DNA of 64,000 nucleotides from Burkholderia guangdongensis (GTDB lineage: Bacteria; Pseudomonadota; Gammaproteobacteria; Burkholderiales; Burkholderiaceae), in the NCBI RefSeq assembly GCF_013403875.1, contig NZ_JACBNX010000017.1:62001-126000 (forward strand), written 5' to 3'. A program made the translations under genes and the position numbers. A model generated the notes under the pieces. That model was not told the DNA's origin and ran no database searches. It saw nothing but the letters and a program-made list of their open reading frames with translations. Numbering within the stretch: position 1 is the first letter of the stretch; each line of letters starts with the position of its first letter. Of the stretch, positions 1 to 8,679 are shown piece after piece.

Positions 1-335
1 CTCGCGAACACGAGAAAGCCGAAGCCGTTCGCCTCGTACCAGTAGCCGCCGTTCTCGAGCCCGTCGAGCGGCTGCTCGAGCGCGTTCGCGATCGACTCGA
101 TGCAGCGCTTGCGCAGATCGGCGATCGCCGGATACGGCGGCTGCGCGCCGCGCACGCTGCAAAGAAGCACGTCCAGTCCGGGCAGCACGTGCGCATAGAG
201 CACCGGTTCGTCCTGCGCGCGTGCGCGTGCGATCTTGGTGTCGAGCTGGGCGAACGGTTTCGAGTGGCACACGACCGCGAGGAATGATTCCTGACCATCT
301 TGCGGTGCGCGTCGACGTTTTTTCGGGAAGGACAT
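1..335 (-). CDS. Hypothetical protein, C-terminus cut by window edge
   Basis: Open reading frame with ATG at 335, preceded on the minus strand by GAGG about 9 nt upstream, and open to the left edge, so at least 111 residues are visible. The protein begins MSFPKKRRRAPQDGQESF, a basic patch, then a soluble stretch with no membrane segment or signal peptide (AVVCHSKPFAQLDTKIARA, later GYWYEANGFGFLVFA). Codon use is GC-rich like its neighbours and the frame has no stop, which supports real coding. I do not recognise the family; no catalytic motif is visible. It lies downstream of mscL on the same strand but is separated from it by 338 bp containing mscL's terminator, so it probably has its own promoter. 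Confidence 0.6.
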   Translation of the reverse strand, partial: MSFPKKRRRAPQDGQESFLAVVCHSKPFAQLDTKIARARAQDEPVLYAHVLPGLDVLLCSVRGAQPPYPAIADLRKRCIESIANALEQPLDGLENGGYWYEANGFGFLVFA

Positions 336-673
336 AAACACTCGCCTCAAAAACAATTGCAAGAAATGCGGGATTCTCATGCGACCACTCCCGGCTATGT
401 ACGCCGCATGTCGATCTTTTATAGCACACGAAATTGTGCCGCCCTTGCGAATCGACGATCGATACCTTCGCCGAACCGCGCGCCACCTGATCGACACCGT
501 CGGCGCCCTGCGCCTGTACTGTCGGATAGTCTCCATCATAGACCCGCTTTCCCGGCGCGTGCATTCGCGTGTCATAAAAAAATCGGGACGCCATGGGCGT
601 GCGGCGCACGCGCCGCGCACCAATGAAAAAGCCCGCACGCGGCGGGCTCGGCGGGGCGGCAGGACGTTGCCGG
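336..673. other. Intergenic gap between mscL and the first gene
   Basis: 338 bp without a credible gene. It holds the mscL terminator (626-647) and, for the minus-strand gene ending at the left edge, an AT-rich CTATAAAA element (417-424) that could be a -10 region about 80 bp upstream of the start codon; no convincing -35 was seen. Short reading frames here have no ribosome binding site and overlap each other. Confidence 0.5.
626..647 (-). terminator. Rho-independent terminator of mscL
   Basis: Read on the minus strand: stem GCCCGC (647-642), loop CGCGT, stem GCGGGC (636-631), then a run of five T (630-626). It lies 26 bp after the mscL stop codon. Confidence 0.75.
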
Positions 674-1114
674 TCAGCGCTGCTTCAGCGAATCGCGAAT
701 CTCGCGCAGCAGCATGACGTCTTCCGGCGTCGGAGCCGGCTCGGCCGGCGCGGCTTCGTCGGGCTTGCGCAGCTTGTTGATGAATTTCACCATCAGGAAA
801 ATAATGAACGCGAGGATGATGAAGTTGATCAGCACCGTGATGAACGAGCCATAGCCGAACGCCGCGACGCCGGCCGCCTGCAGATCCTTGAACGAATCGG
901 GGTTGCCCTTGAACGACGGCGGGATCGTGCCGAGCAGCACGAACTTGTTCGAGAAATCCAGGCCGCCCGTCACGACGCCGATGACCGGCATGATCAGGTC
1001 CTTCACGACCGAATCGACGATCTTCGAAAAAGCACCGCCGATGATCACGCCGACGGCGAGATCCATCACGTTGCCCTTGACCGCGAACTCCTTGAATTCC
1101 TTGATGATGCTCAT
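674..1114 (-). CDS. mscL: Large-conductance mechanosensitive channel MscL
   Basis: 146 residues, typical for MscL (about 136-150). It starts MSIIKEFKEFAVKGNVMDL, the conserved amphipathic N-terminal helix, followed by TM1 (AVGVIIGGAFSKIVDSVV), a periplasmic loop, TM2 (about residues 75-100, ITVLINFIILAFIIFLMVK) and a C-terminal helix ending LLREIRDSLKQR. The homopentamer sits in the inner membrane and opens under membrane tension to release solutes during hypo-osmotic shock. The frame stays open to 1228, but MSIIKEF is the family start and is preceded by a purine-rich GGAGAAAG sequence. It has its own terminator and appears monocistronic. Confidence 0.97.
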   Translation of the reverse strand: MSIIKEFKEFAVKGNVMDLAVGVIIGGAFSKIVDSVVKDLIMPVIGVVTGGLDFSNKFVLLGTIPPSFKGNPDSFKDLQAAGVAAFGYGSFITVLINFIILAFIIFLMVKFINKLRKPDEAAPAEPAPTPEDVMLLREIRDSLKQR

Positions 1115-1286
1115 GTGCGGCTTTCTCCTTTCGGGAATGGGGAACGCGTGCCTGGCCCAAGCACGCTGATGGCCGCATGATAGCGAACGCACCCTTATAC
1201 CGAAAGTCCATCTTAACAATCTTGACAAATCGACAGGGCGACCGCGCGCAGGGTGCCGGCGCGCGGTCGTTCGCGTCAGCGGCGGA

Positions 1287-2474
1287 TCAGGAGTCGCTCC
1301 AGTTGCTGCTGTCGTCGTTGCTGCCGAGATCGACGCCGCCGCCGCTGTCGCTGTTGTTGCCGCTATCCCAGTTGTTGTCGCCGCCGCTGCCGAGGTCGAA
1401 GCCCGGGTCGCCGTTGTCGCGATCGCGCCGGCGGCGCTCGTCGTCGACGATCACGTCGCGCTCGACCACGCGCTCGCGTCCGCCCGACATCATCTCGCCG
1501 AGCATCACGCCGGTCAGCAACCCGCCGAGCCCGCCGCCGCCTGGCTGCTGCTGGATCACGACCGGCGGTTGCTGCGGCGGATACGGCGCATAGGGCTGGC
1601 CTTGCGCGCCGGCCAGGCGTTCGGCCTCCTGCGCGTACACGGAGCCGCCCGCGGGCGCGGCCGGCTGGGCGGCCGGGTCGGGGCGACCCTCGACGCGCGC
1701 CTTCACGCTCGCGAAGCGCTGCTCGAGTTCGTCGACGCGATAGGGCGGCACCGGGTTGGGCCCGTTCGACAGCGCCTCGACGAGTTCGCGCGCCTGCGTC
1801 TCGATCGTGTCGATCTCGCCCGTCAGCGCGGCCGCGCCCGGCGACGTCGACAAGCGCGCGTCGAGCTTCAGCGGACGGATTTCGTTCAGCACGTCGGTCG
1901 CGCGCTTCAGTTGCGTGCGGCGTTCGTCGTCCGCGCGCCGGTCGTCGGTCGAGCGCGCGCGCCGCAGCGTCCAGCGCAGCACGAGCGCGATCACGCCGAC
2001 GAGCACCGCGAGGCCGACCCACATTCCGGTCGACGGGCCGTGCTTCGCGTGCGGCACGTCGGCGCCGGGCGCGGCGACGGTCGTCGCCATACCGGTCTGC
2101 GCGGTCTGCGCGGCCGGCACCGCGTCGCCCGCGCGGGCGGCGTCCGCGCGCAGTTTCGCTTCGGTCTGCGCGAAGCGCGCCGGATCGGTGAAGCGCAATT
2201 GCGGATCGAGCGCCTTCGCGCGTTGCAGCTGCGCGAGCGCGTCGGCCGCACGGCCTTCGCGGTCCAGCACCTGGGCGTACAGATAGTGCGCGCGCGCGTT
2301 GTTCGGATGGGCTTCGATGACCTGCGACAACTGCGTGTCCGCGCGCTGCCAGTCGTGCTGGGCGATCGACTGATCGACCTGCTGCTGCGTCGGCAGCGCG
2401 AACGCGGCCGACGATAGCGCCAGCAACACAAAGCCGAGTGCGGCGAGAGGTTTCTTCATGGTCGAACCGGGCAT
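1287..2474 (-). CDS. TPR-containing membrane protein with acidic Ser/Asp-rich tail
   Basis: 395 residues. The start at 2474 (MPGSTMKKPL) has AAGGAG about 10 nt upstream; an internal ATG at 2459 is the alternative. A signal peptide (MKKPLAALGFVLLALSSAAF, cleavage after AFA) leads into tetratricopeptide-like helices (about residues 25-100, including NNARAHYLYAQVLDREGRAA). A membrane segment follows near residues 150-170 (GMWVGLAVLVGVIALVLRW) with a basic stop-transfer sequence, then a cytoplasmic helical part, a Pro/Gln-rich stretch with a GGGGLGGLLTGVMLGEMM segment, an Arg/Asp-rich stretch and a C-terminus made almost only of Gly, Asp, Asn and Ser. It lies 59 bp after the PspA-like gene and is probably co-transcribed, suggesting a shared envelope-stress role (inference). 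Confidence 0.85.
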   Translation of the reverse strand: MPGSTMKKPLAALGFVLLALSSAAFALPTQQQVDQSIAQHDWQRADTQLSQVIEAHPNNARAHYLYAQVLDREGRAADALAQLQRAKALDPQLRFTDPARFAQTEAKLRADAARAGDAVPAAQTAQTGMATTVAAPGADVPHAKHGPSTGMWVGLAVLVGVIALVLRWTLRRARSTDDRRADDERRTQLKRATDVLNEIRPLKLDARLSTSPGAAALTGEIDTIETQARELVEALSNGPNPVPPYRVDELEQRFASVKARVEGRPDPAAQPAAPAGGSVYAQEAERLAGAQGQPYAPYPPQQPPVVIQQQPGGGGLGGLLTGVMLGEMMSGGRERVVERDVIVDDERRRRDRDNGDPGFDLGSGGDNNWDSGNNSDSGGGVDLGSNDDSSNWSDS

Positions 2475-2533
2475 GCGCGCCCGTCTCCTTGCGATCGGAT
2501 GGCGCCGCCCGTCAGGCGAGGGCGGCGCGGCGA

Positions 2534-3214
2534 TTACTGCGCCGGCGTGTCGAGCTGCTTCTTCAGCGCCGCGAGGCGATCCTCGACCGACGGTCCCTTG
2601 TTCAGATCGGCGAGCTTGTCGTCGAGCGCCTTGCCGCTCGCGACGTCGGCCGAATTCAGACGCGCGTCCGAACGCGCGTTCGACAGCGCGACCTTGTCCT
2701 CGAGCTTCTGGAAGTCCTCCGACAGGTTCTTGCCGCCGATCCCGCCGAGCGCGGTCGCCGCGACGTCCTTCGCCTGCGCGATTTCCTGCTTCGCCTGCAG
2801 GATGTTCGAGCGCGCGTTCAGGTCGTTGCGGCGCTGGCGCATGTCGGCGATCTGCTCCTTCAGCTTGTCGACCGACGGCTCGAGGGTCGCGAGCTCTTTC
2901 GCGAGCGCGTCGCGCTCGCCTTCCGCATTCGCCTGCGCGGCGAGCGCCTCGCGCGCGAGGCCTTCGTCGCCGGCCTGCAGCGCGCGCTTCGCACCGTCCT
3001 CGTACTTCTTCACCTTGTCGCCGGCCGCATCGCACTTGCTGCGCTGCGTGGCGACCTGCGCCTCGATCTCGATCAGCGAGTTCTCGGCGCGGCCGATGCT
3101 GTCGTCGAGCTCCCGCACGATCTGGCGTGCATCGCGCGACGGGTCCTGTACCGAGTCGGCCGCATCGTTGAGCAGGCCCTTGACCGTGCGCGAAATAGAG
3201 TCGAAAAGCGACAT
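2534..3214 (-). CDS. PspA/IM30 (Vipp1-like) family protein
   Basis: 226 residues, the usual PspA/IM30 length. It begins MSLFDSISRTVKGLLNDAAD, with the amphipathic N-terminal helix and the family feature 'DPSRDARQIVRELDDSI'. Almost the whole remainder (about 30-190) is charged heptad-like coiled coil (KKYEDGAKRALQAGDEGLA, EKELATLEPSVDKLKEQI-type). The family coats the inner face of the cytoplasmic membrane and stabilises it under stress. E. coli PspA also inhibits PspF, but no pspF, pspB or pspC is visible here. The partner is the downstream TPR membrane protein, which may provide the membrane anchor (inference). AGGA lies a few bases before ATG 3214. Confidence 0.88.
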   Translation of the reverse strand: MSLFDSISRTVKGLLNDAADSVQDPSRDARQIVRELDDSIGRAENSLIEIEAQVATQRSKCDAAGDKVKKYEDGAKRALQAGDEGLAREALAAQANAEGERDALAKELATLEPSVDKLKEQIADMRQRRNDLNARSNILQAKQEIAQAKDVAATALGGIGGKNLSEDFQKLEDKVALSNARSDARLNSADVASGKALDDKLADLNKGPSVEDRLAALKKQLDTPAQ

Positions 3215-3588
3215 GAAATCCTCCGTGTATGAAAGACGCCGTTCAGGCGGCAGGGCGCGCGGCGGCGGGGTGTCCGGCTGGCCGCGATGCCGGCGGATAT
3301 TACACCACCGGATCCCTTAAATACGGCTTAAACGCCTGATATCAAGCGGCGCGGGCCGGCCGCGCCTGCGGCCAAAATAGCGCGCCATGCGCGCTGGTGC
3401 GGGAATTTTTACAAAAAATCGCAAAGCGGGCCGGGCGATTTCATTAAAATGCGCTGTCACGTCGCGGGAACGGATCGCCGCGCGGCGGGGTCTGTCGACG
3501 TGATACTCACCACGACGCTACCACTTCAGATCCGATCGTGCATGCGTCCCGCATGCGTCCGAGGGCCCCACGCGCCCGCCATTCCGAC
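3215..3588. other. Divergent promoter region between pspA-like gene and PBP1A
   Basis: 374 bp without a gene. It is locally AT-richer near 3310-3340 and 3405-3450. TTAAAAT at 3444-3450 is a plausible plus-strand -10 about 140 bp before the PBP1A start. A perfect 7+7 inverted repeat (AGCGCGC, 3 nt, GCGCGCT) lies at 3379-3395. Nothing else coding was seen. Confidence 0.45.
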
Positions 3589-6096
3589 ATGCCTATCATT
3601 AAACGACCGTCTTCCTCCAGCTCCCGGCAAGAGCCTCACTATTCGATGCGCCGCTCGCCGTCCGGGGCCTACTATCCCGATGACGATGATCGCGCCGCGC
3701 GCAGCGCGCCGCGCTCCGCCGGCCGCTCGTTCGGCTCGCGCGTCGCGCTCTGGTTCGTGGGGCTCGTCATCGTCGCGGCGATCGTCGGCGCGCTGATCGT
3801 CGGCTATGCGCTCGTCGTGATGGCGCCGCAGCTGCCGTCGCTCGACGCGCTGACGAACTATCAGCCGAAGGTGCCGCTGCGCATCTACACGGCCGATCAC
3901 GTGCTGATCGGCGAATTCGGCGAGGAGCGCCGCAGCCTCGTGCGCTTCCAGGACATCCCCGACGTGCAGAAGAAGGCGGTGCTCGCGATCGAGGACTACC
4001 GCTTCTACGAGCACGGCGGCGTCGACTTCGTCGGCATCCTGCGCGCGGGCGTCGCGGACATCCTGCACGGCGGCGCGCGGCAGGGCGCGAGCACGATCAC
4101 GATGCAGGTCGCGCGCAACTTCTTCCTGTCGAGCGAGAAGACGTACACGCGCAAGATCTACGAGATGCTGCTCGCGTACAAGATCGAGCGCGCGCTGACG
4201 AAGGACCAGATTCTCGAGCTGTACATGAACCAGATTTATCTGGGCCAGCGCGCGTACGGCTTCGCGGCCGCCGCGCGCGTGTATTTCGGCGAGGATCTGA
4301 AGGACGTCACGCTCGCGCAGGCCGCGATGCTCGCGGGGCTGCCGAAGGCGCCGTCCGCGTACAACCCGATCGTCAATCCGAAGCGCGCGAAGGTGCGGCA
4401 GGAGTACATCCTGAAGCGGATGCTCGAGCTCGGCTACATCACGCAGGCGCAGTATCAGCAGGCGATCGACGAGCCGATCCGCACGCGCACGCCGGGCAAC
4501 CAGTATCAGGTGCACGGCGAATACGTGTCGGAGATGGTGCGGCAGATGATGTATGCGCAGTACAAGGACGAGACGTACACGCGCGGCCTGACCGTCACGA
4601 CGACGATCAACGCGGCCGACCAGGAGGCCGCGTACCAGGCGGTGCGCCGCGGGATTCTCGACTACGAGCGCCGCCACGGCTATCGCGGGCCCGAGGGCTT
4701 CGTCGCGCTGCCGGCGGCCGGCGACGATCGCGACGAGGCGATCGACGACGCGCTCGCCGATCATCCGGACAACGGCGACCTGCAGTCGGCGGTCGTGATC
4801 ACGGCCGCGCCGAACGCGGTGCAGGTGCAGTTCGTCGGCGGCGCGGTGACGGCGATCGGCCGCGCGGGGCTCGGCTTCGTCGCGGGTGCGCTGAGCCCGC
4901 GCGCGTCCAACGCGTTGCGGATCAAGCCGGGCTCGATCGTGCGCGTGATGAAGGACGCGAAGGCGAACTGGCAGATCGTGCAGTTGCCGCAGGTCGAAGG
5001 CGCGCTCGTCGCGATCGCGCCGCAGGACGGCGCGATCCGCTCGCTCGTCGGCGGCTTCGACTTCAACCAGAGCAAGTTCAACCACGTGACGCAGGCGTGG
5101 CGGCAGCCGGGCTCGTCGTTCAAGCCGTTCATCTACTCGGCGTCGCTCGACAAGGGGCTTGGGCCGGCGACGATGATCGACGACGCGCCGCTGTATTTCC
5201 CGCCGAGCGTGCCGGGTGGCGACGCGTGGGAGCCGAAGGACGACGACCAGCCGGAAGGCCCGATGACGATGCGCGCCGCGCTGGAGAAGTCGAAGAACCT
5301 CGTGTCGATCCGGATCCTCGCGTCGATCGGCACGCAGTACGCGCAGCAGTACGTGACGCAGCGCTTCGGCTTCGATCCGGCGAAGACGCCGCCGTACCTG
5401 CCGATGGCGCTCGGCGCGGGGCTCGTCACGCCGCTGCAGCTCGCGACCGGCTACGCGGTGTTCGCGAACGGCGGCTACAAGGTCGAACCGTACCTGATCG
5501 CCGAAGTCGACGACGCGCACGGCCAGCCGCTGCAGAAGGCGCAGCCGGTGGTCGCGGGCAGCACCGCGCCGCGCACGATCGAAGGGCGCAACGCGTACGT
5601 GATGACGAGCCTGCTGCACTCGGTCGCGACCGCGGGCACGGGCGCAGGCTCGAACGTGCTCGGCCGCGGCGACCTCGCGGGCAAGACGGGTACGACGAAC
5701 GAAGCGAAGGACGGCTGGTTCGCCGGTTATCAGCAGTCGCTCGTCGCGGTCGCGTGGATGGGCTACGACCAGCCGAAGAGCCTCGGCAGCCGCGAATTCG
5801 GCGCGCAGCTCGCGTTGCCGATCTGGATCAACTACATGCGCACCGCGCTGCAGGGCGTGCCCGACGAGCAGATGCCGGTGCCGGACGGCGTGACCGACGT
5901 CGACGGCGAGCTGTATTACGCGGACCGCACGCCGGGCAACGGCTTCGTCGCGAACGTCGACATCAATCCGCAGGCGAACGCGATCAGCGCGAGCGACGCG
6001 CTCGGCGCGACCGGCGAGGCCGGTCTGGCACCGCCGCCGCCGCCGCCGGTCACGCCGGAGGAGAAGCAGAAGATCATGGACATGTTCCAGAACTGA
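3589..6096 (+). CDS. mrcA: Penicillin-binding protein 1A, bifunctional transglycosylase/transpeptidase
   Basis: 835 residues from MPIIKRPSSS. A Ser/Asp/Arg-rich cytoplasmic tail is followed by one membrane anchor (about residues 50-75, VALWFVGLVIVAAIVGALIV). The glycosyltransferase family 51 domain contains AIEDYRFYEHGGVDF with catalytic Glu135, GASTITMQVARNFFL and ELYMNQIYLGQRAYG. An OB-like insert follows, then the transpeptidase domain with S509-S-F-K512, SKN (ALEKSKNLVS) and K699-T-G-T. It polymerises lipid II and cross-links peptidoglycan in the periplasm and is a beta-lactam target. The frame is open upstream to 3538; 3589 is chosen because MPIIKRP fits the family, although no strong ribosome binding site is seen. 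The C-terminus is a Pro-rich tail plus EEKQKIMDMFQN. Confidence 0.95.
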   Translation: MPIIKRPSSSSSRQEPHYSMRRSPSGAYYPDDDDRAARSAPRSAGRSFGSRVALWFVGLVIVAAIVGALIVGYALVVMAPQLPSLDALTNYQPKVPLRIYTADHVLIGEFGEERRSLVRFQDIPDVQKKAVLAIEDYRFYEHGGVDFVGILRAGVADILHGGARQGASTITMQVARNFFLSSEKTYTRKIYEMLLAYKIERALTKDQILELYMNQIYLGQRAYGFAAAARVYFGEDLKDVTLAQAAMLAGLPKAPSAYNPIVNPKRAKVRQEYILKRMLELGYITQAQYQQAIDEPIRTRTPGNQYQVHGEYVSEMVRQMMYAQYKDETYTRGLTVTTTINAADQEAAYQAVRRGILDYERRHGYRGPEGFVALPAAGDDRDEAIDDALADHPDNGDLQSAVVITAAPNAVQVQFVGGAVTAIGRAGLGFVAGALSPRASNALRIKPGSIVRVMKDAKANWQIVQLPQVEGALVAIAPQDGAIRSLVGGFDFNQSKFNHVTQAWRQPGSSFKPFIYSASLDKGLGPATMIDDAPLYFPPSVPGGDAWEPKDDDQPEGPMTMRAALEKSKNLVSIRILASIGTQYAQQYVTQRFGFDPAKTPPYLPMALGAGLVTPLQLATGYAVFANGGYKVEPYLIAEVDDAHGQPLQKAQPVVAGSTAPRTIEGRNAYVMTSLLHSVATAGTGAGSNVLGRGDLAGKTGTTNEAKDGWFAGYQQSLVAVAWMGYDQPKSLGSREFGAQLALPIWINYMRTALQGVPDEQMPVPDGVTDVDGELYYADRTPGNGFVANVDINPQANAISASDALGATGEAGLAPPPPPPVTPEEKQKIMDMFQN

Positions 6097-6138
6097 TCCA
6101 GATCGATGCCGGCCGCGCGCCTGCGCGCGGCTCACGAG

Positions 6139-6173
6139 ACGGCGGCCGCGTGTTGCGGGCCGCCGTTTTTTTT
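6139..6173 (+). terminator. Rho-independent terminator of PBP1A gene
   Basis: Perfect 9-bp stem ACGGCGGCC (6139-6147) / GGCCGCCGT (6158-6166), 10-nt loop, then eight T (6166-6173). Confidence 0.88.
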
Positions 6174-6193
6174 CCTGCCGCGGAATCGGGGCT

Positions 6194-7210
6194 TCAGCGC
6201 ATCAGCCGCGCATGCGCGAGATGCATGCCGAGCGTGACCGGATCCGTGTTCGTGCCGGACAGCAGCACGCCGACCCGCTTGCCCTGCAGCGTTTCGCGCA
6301 GCGGCCCGAGCAGCGCGGCCATCGCGGCCGCGCACGCGGGCTCGACCGCCAGCTTCAGATGCGTGAACAGATAGAGCATCGCCGCGCGCAGCGCGTCGTC
6401 CGGCACGGTGACGATCTGCTCGAGGTGGCGCCGGCACAGCGTATAGCTGTACTCCTCGGTGTGCGGCGCCATCAGCGAGTCGGCGATCGTGCGCATCGCG
6501 CTCATGTGGATCGTGTGGTTCGCCGCGAAGCTGCGGCTCATCGCGTCGGCGCCCTCGGGCTCGACGCCGTACACGCGCACGCGCGGATTCGCGAGCCGCA
6601 GCGCGGTCGACACGCCGGCCGCGAGGCCGCCGCCGCCGATCGGCACGATCACCGCATCGAGGTCGGGCGCCTGCGTCGCCCATTCGTAGCCGAGCGTCGC
6701 GGTGCCGAGAATCGTGTGGTAGCCGTTGAACGGATGGATGAAGAAGCGGCCTTCCTCGGCCTCGATCCGCCGCACGATGTCGAACGCCTGCGACGCGCTC
6801 GCCGCGAGCACGACCTCCGCGCGGAACTGCTTGCATTGCGCGATGCGCGTCGGGCTCGCGGTGTGGAACATCACGACCTTCGCGCTGCTGCCGAGCCGCA
6901 TCGCCGCGTACGCGACCGCCGCCGCGTGATTGCCGGCCGACACGCAGGTCACGCCGGCGTTCTTGCGCGCCTCGTCGAGCGCGAGCAGATGCGTGAACGC
7001 GCCGCGCGCCTTGAAGCTGCCGCTCGCCTGCAGCAGCTCGAACTTGAAGTTCACGTGCGTGCCTTCGAGCGACGGCAGATCCGCGCGCTCGAACACGGGC
7101 GTGCGCGCGACCCACGGCGACAGCGCGAAGTGCTGCGCGGCGATCGCGTCGAGCGTCGGGATCGGTTCGCCGTCGATCGTGTGCGCGGGGCTGGGCTGGG
7201 TAGTCGACAT
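6194..7210 (-). CDS. PLP-dependent threonine/serine dehydratase family enzyme
   Basis: 338 residues, fold type II. ASGSFKARGA carries the PLP lysine (K67), SAGNHAAAVAYAA is the substrate/phosphate-region loop, and VPIGGGGLAAGVSTALR is the glycine-rich PLP-phosphate loop. No C-terminal ACT domain is present, so it resembles catabolic threonine dehydratases or serine racemase/dehydratase-like enzymes rather than feedback-controlled IlvA. Probable reaction: threonine to 2-oxobutanoate plus ammonia, or serine to pyruvate; the exact substrate cannot be read from sequence. The gene follows the argE-like gene on the same strand by 59 bp, so the two may be co-transcribed. Confidence 0.88.
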   Translation of the reverse strand: MSTTQPSPAHTIDGEPIPTLDAIAAQHFALSPWVARTPVFERADLPSLEGTHVNFKFELLQASGSFKARGAFTHLLALDEARKNAGVTCVSAGNHAAAVAYAAMRLGSSAKVVMFHTASPTRIAQCKQFRAEVVLAASASQAFDIVRRIEAEEGRFFIHPFNGYHTILGTATLGYEWATQAPDLDAVIVPIGGGGLAAGVSTALRLANPRVRVYGVEPEGADAMSRSFAANHTIHMSAMRTIADSLMAPHTEEYSYTLCRRHLEQIVTVPDDALRAAMLYLFTHLKLAVEPACAAAMAALLGPLRETLQGKRVGVLLSGTNTDPVTLGMHLAHARLMR

Positions 7211-7269
7211 GGGCCTGGCAGGTGGGGTGGGCCGGCCCGCGCGGACGCGAGCCGGCTAAAGAAGCCGGC

Positions 7270-8496
7270 TCAGTGCGCGCCGGCGCCGACGGACAGGCTG
7301 CGGACGAACTTGCGCAGGAACTGCTCGCATGCCGCGAGCTGCGCGAGCTCGACGTACTCGTTCGGCTTGTGCGCCTGCTCGATGTTGCCCGGCCCGCAGA
7401 CGATGCTCGGAATGCCCGCGCGCTCGAAGAGGCCGGCCTCGGTGCCGTATGCGACCTTGCGCTTGCTCTGGTCGGCGGTGAGCGCGCGCACGAGCTGCGT
7501 GATCGCGGCCTGCTCGGTCGCATCGAGCCCCGGCGCGGACGCGATCTTCGAGAACTCGATCGCCGCGTTCGGATGCTCGCGGCGCATCTGCGGCAGCAGC
7601 GTGTCGTGCGCGTACGCTTCGATGCGCGCGAAGATCGGCTCGGGATCGAGCGTCGGCAGATTGCGGAACTCGAACGCGAACCGGCATTCGGCTGGCACCG
7701 TGTTGATGGCGTTGCCGCCCTGGATCGTGCTCGTCTGCGCGGTCGAGAACGGCACGTCGTACAGCTCGTCGAACGGGCCCTGCGTGCGGAACTGGTCGGC
7801 GACGTCGCGGATATGGCAGATCAGCCGCGCCGCGTATTCGATCGCGTTCAACCCCTTCGGCGTCAGCGACGAATGCGCGGCATGGCCGCGCACGCAGCAG
7901 TTGTATGCGTTGATGCCCTTGTGCGCGATGATCGGCCGCATGCTGGTCGGCTCGCCGACGATGCAGCCGGCAGGCTTGACGCCGCGCTTCACGAGATCCT
8001 CGATCATCAGCGGCGCGCCCGCGCAGCCGACTTCCTCGTCGTACGACAGCGCGAAATGGATCGGCTGCGCGAGCTGCGTCGCGAGCATCTCCGGCAACAG
8101 CGCGAGCGCCGCGCCGATGAAGCCCTTCATGTCGCAGGTGCCGCGGCCGTACAGGCGGTCGTCGCGGATCTCGGGGCGGAACGGATCGCTGTCCCACGCC
8201 TGGCCGTCGACGGGCACGACGTCGGTGTGTCCGGACAGCACGATGCCGCCGTTCGTCGCGCCGTCGTGCGCGGGGATCGTCGCGAACAGGTTCGCCCAGC
8301 CGCCGCGCGGGTCGTGCGTGAGCGTCGACGCGATACCCAGCGCCGCAAGCGCGTCGCGGACGGTTTCGATGAGGCCGAGGTTCGGCACGCGGCTCGTCGT
8401 GTCCATCGACACGAGCCGTTCGATCCACGGAAGGCTGACGAGGGAAGGGGCGCTCGGATCGGCGGCGGACTGCGCCGGCGCGTCGAGGGTGGACAT
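7270..8496 (-). CDS. argE: Acetylornithine deacetylase (M20 family)
   Basis: 408 residues. M20 metallopeptidase motifs: SGHTDVVPVDG with zinc ligands H90 and D92, GRGTCDMKG with bridging D122, and SYDEEVGCAG with catalytic E154 and metal ligand E155. GGNAINTVPAECRFAFEFRN marks the dimerisation (lid) domain, and GTEAGLFERAGIPSIVCGPG is typical of ArgE rather than DapE. It removes acetate from N-acetylornithine in arginine biosynthesis. The reading frame extends to 8679, but ATG 8496 is preceded by CGGAG about 8 nt upstream and gives the normal family length. In Burkholderia, arginine synthesis usually also has ArgJ, so a catabolic or salvage role is possible. Confidence 0.9.
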   Translation of the reverse strand: MSTLDAPAQSAADPSAPSLVSLPWIERLVSMDTTSRVPNLGLIETVRDALAALGIASTLTHDPRGGWANLFATIPAHDGATNGGIVLSGHTDVVPVDGQAWDSDPFRPEIRDDRLYGRGTCDMKGFIGAALALLPEMLATQLAQPIHFALSYDEEVGCAGAPLMIEDLVKRGVKPAGCIVGEPTSMRPIIAHKGINAYNCCVRGHAAHSSLTPKGLNAIEYAARLICHIRDVADQFRTQGPFDELYDVPFSTAQTSTIQGGNAINTVPAECRFAFEFRNLPTLDPEPIFARIEAYAHDTLLPQMRREHPNAAIEFSKIASAPGLDATEQAAITQLVRALTADQSKRKVAYGTEAGLFERAGIPSIVCGPGNIEQAHKPNEYVELAQLAACEQFLRKFVRSLSVGAGAH

Positions 8497-8679
8497 GGTT
8501 GAACTCCGGGTTGAACGCTGTCTGACGATAGCGAAAATCATACCGAAAAACCCTGACGACCGCCCGCTCCGGCTACGGTGCGGCGCAGCATCCGCGCGGC
8601 GTCGAGCGGGCCCCGCGGCGCGCGGCGGACCGGCTTGCGGGCCGTGCGCGCAGCCCGTGCGCGCCCGGCCCGCCTGCAC

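Noticed and set aside
3526..6135. 869-aa open frame antisense to PBP1A
   Set aside because: Arg/His-rich translation typical of a GC-rich antisense shadow; the plus strand carries complete GT51 and transpeptidase motifs.
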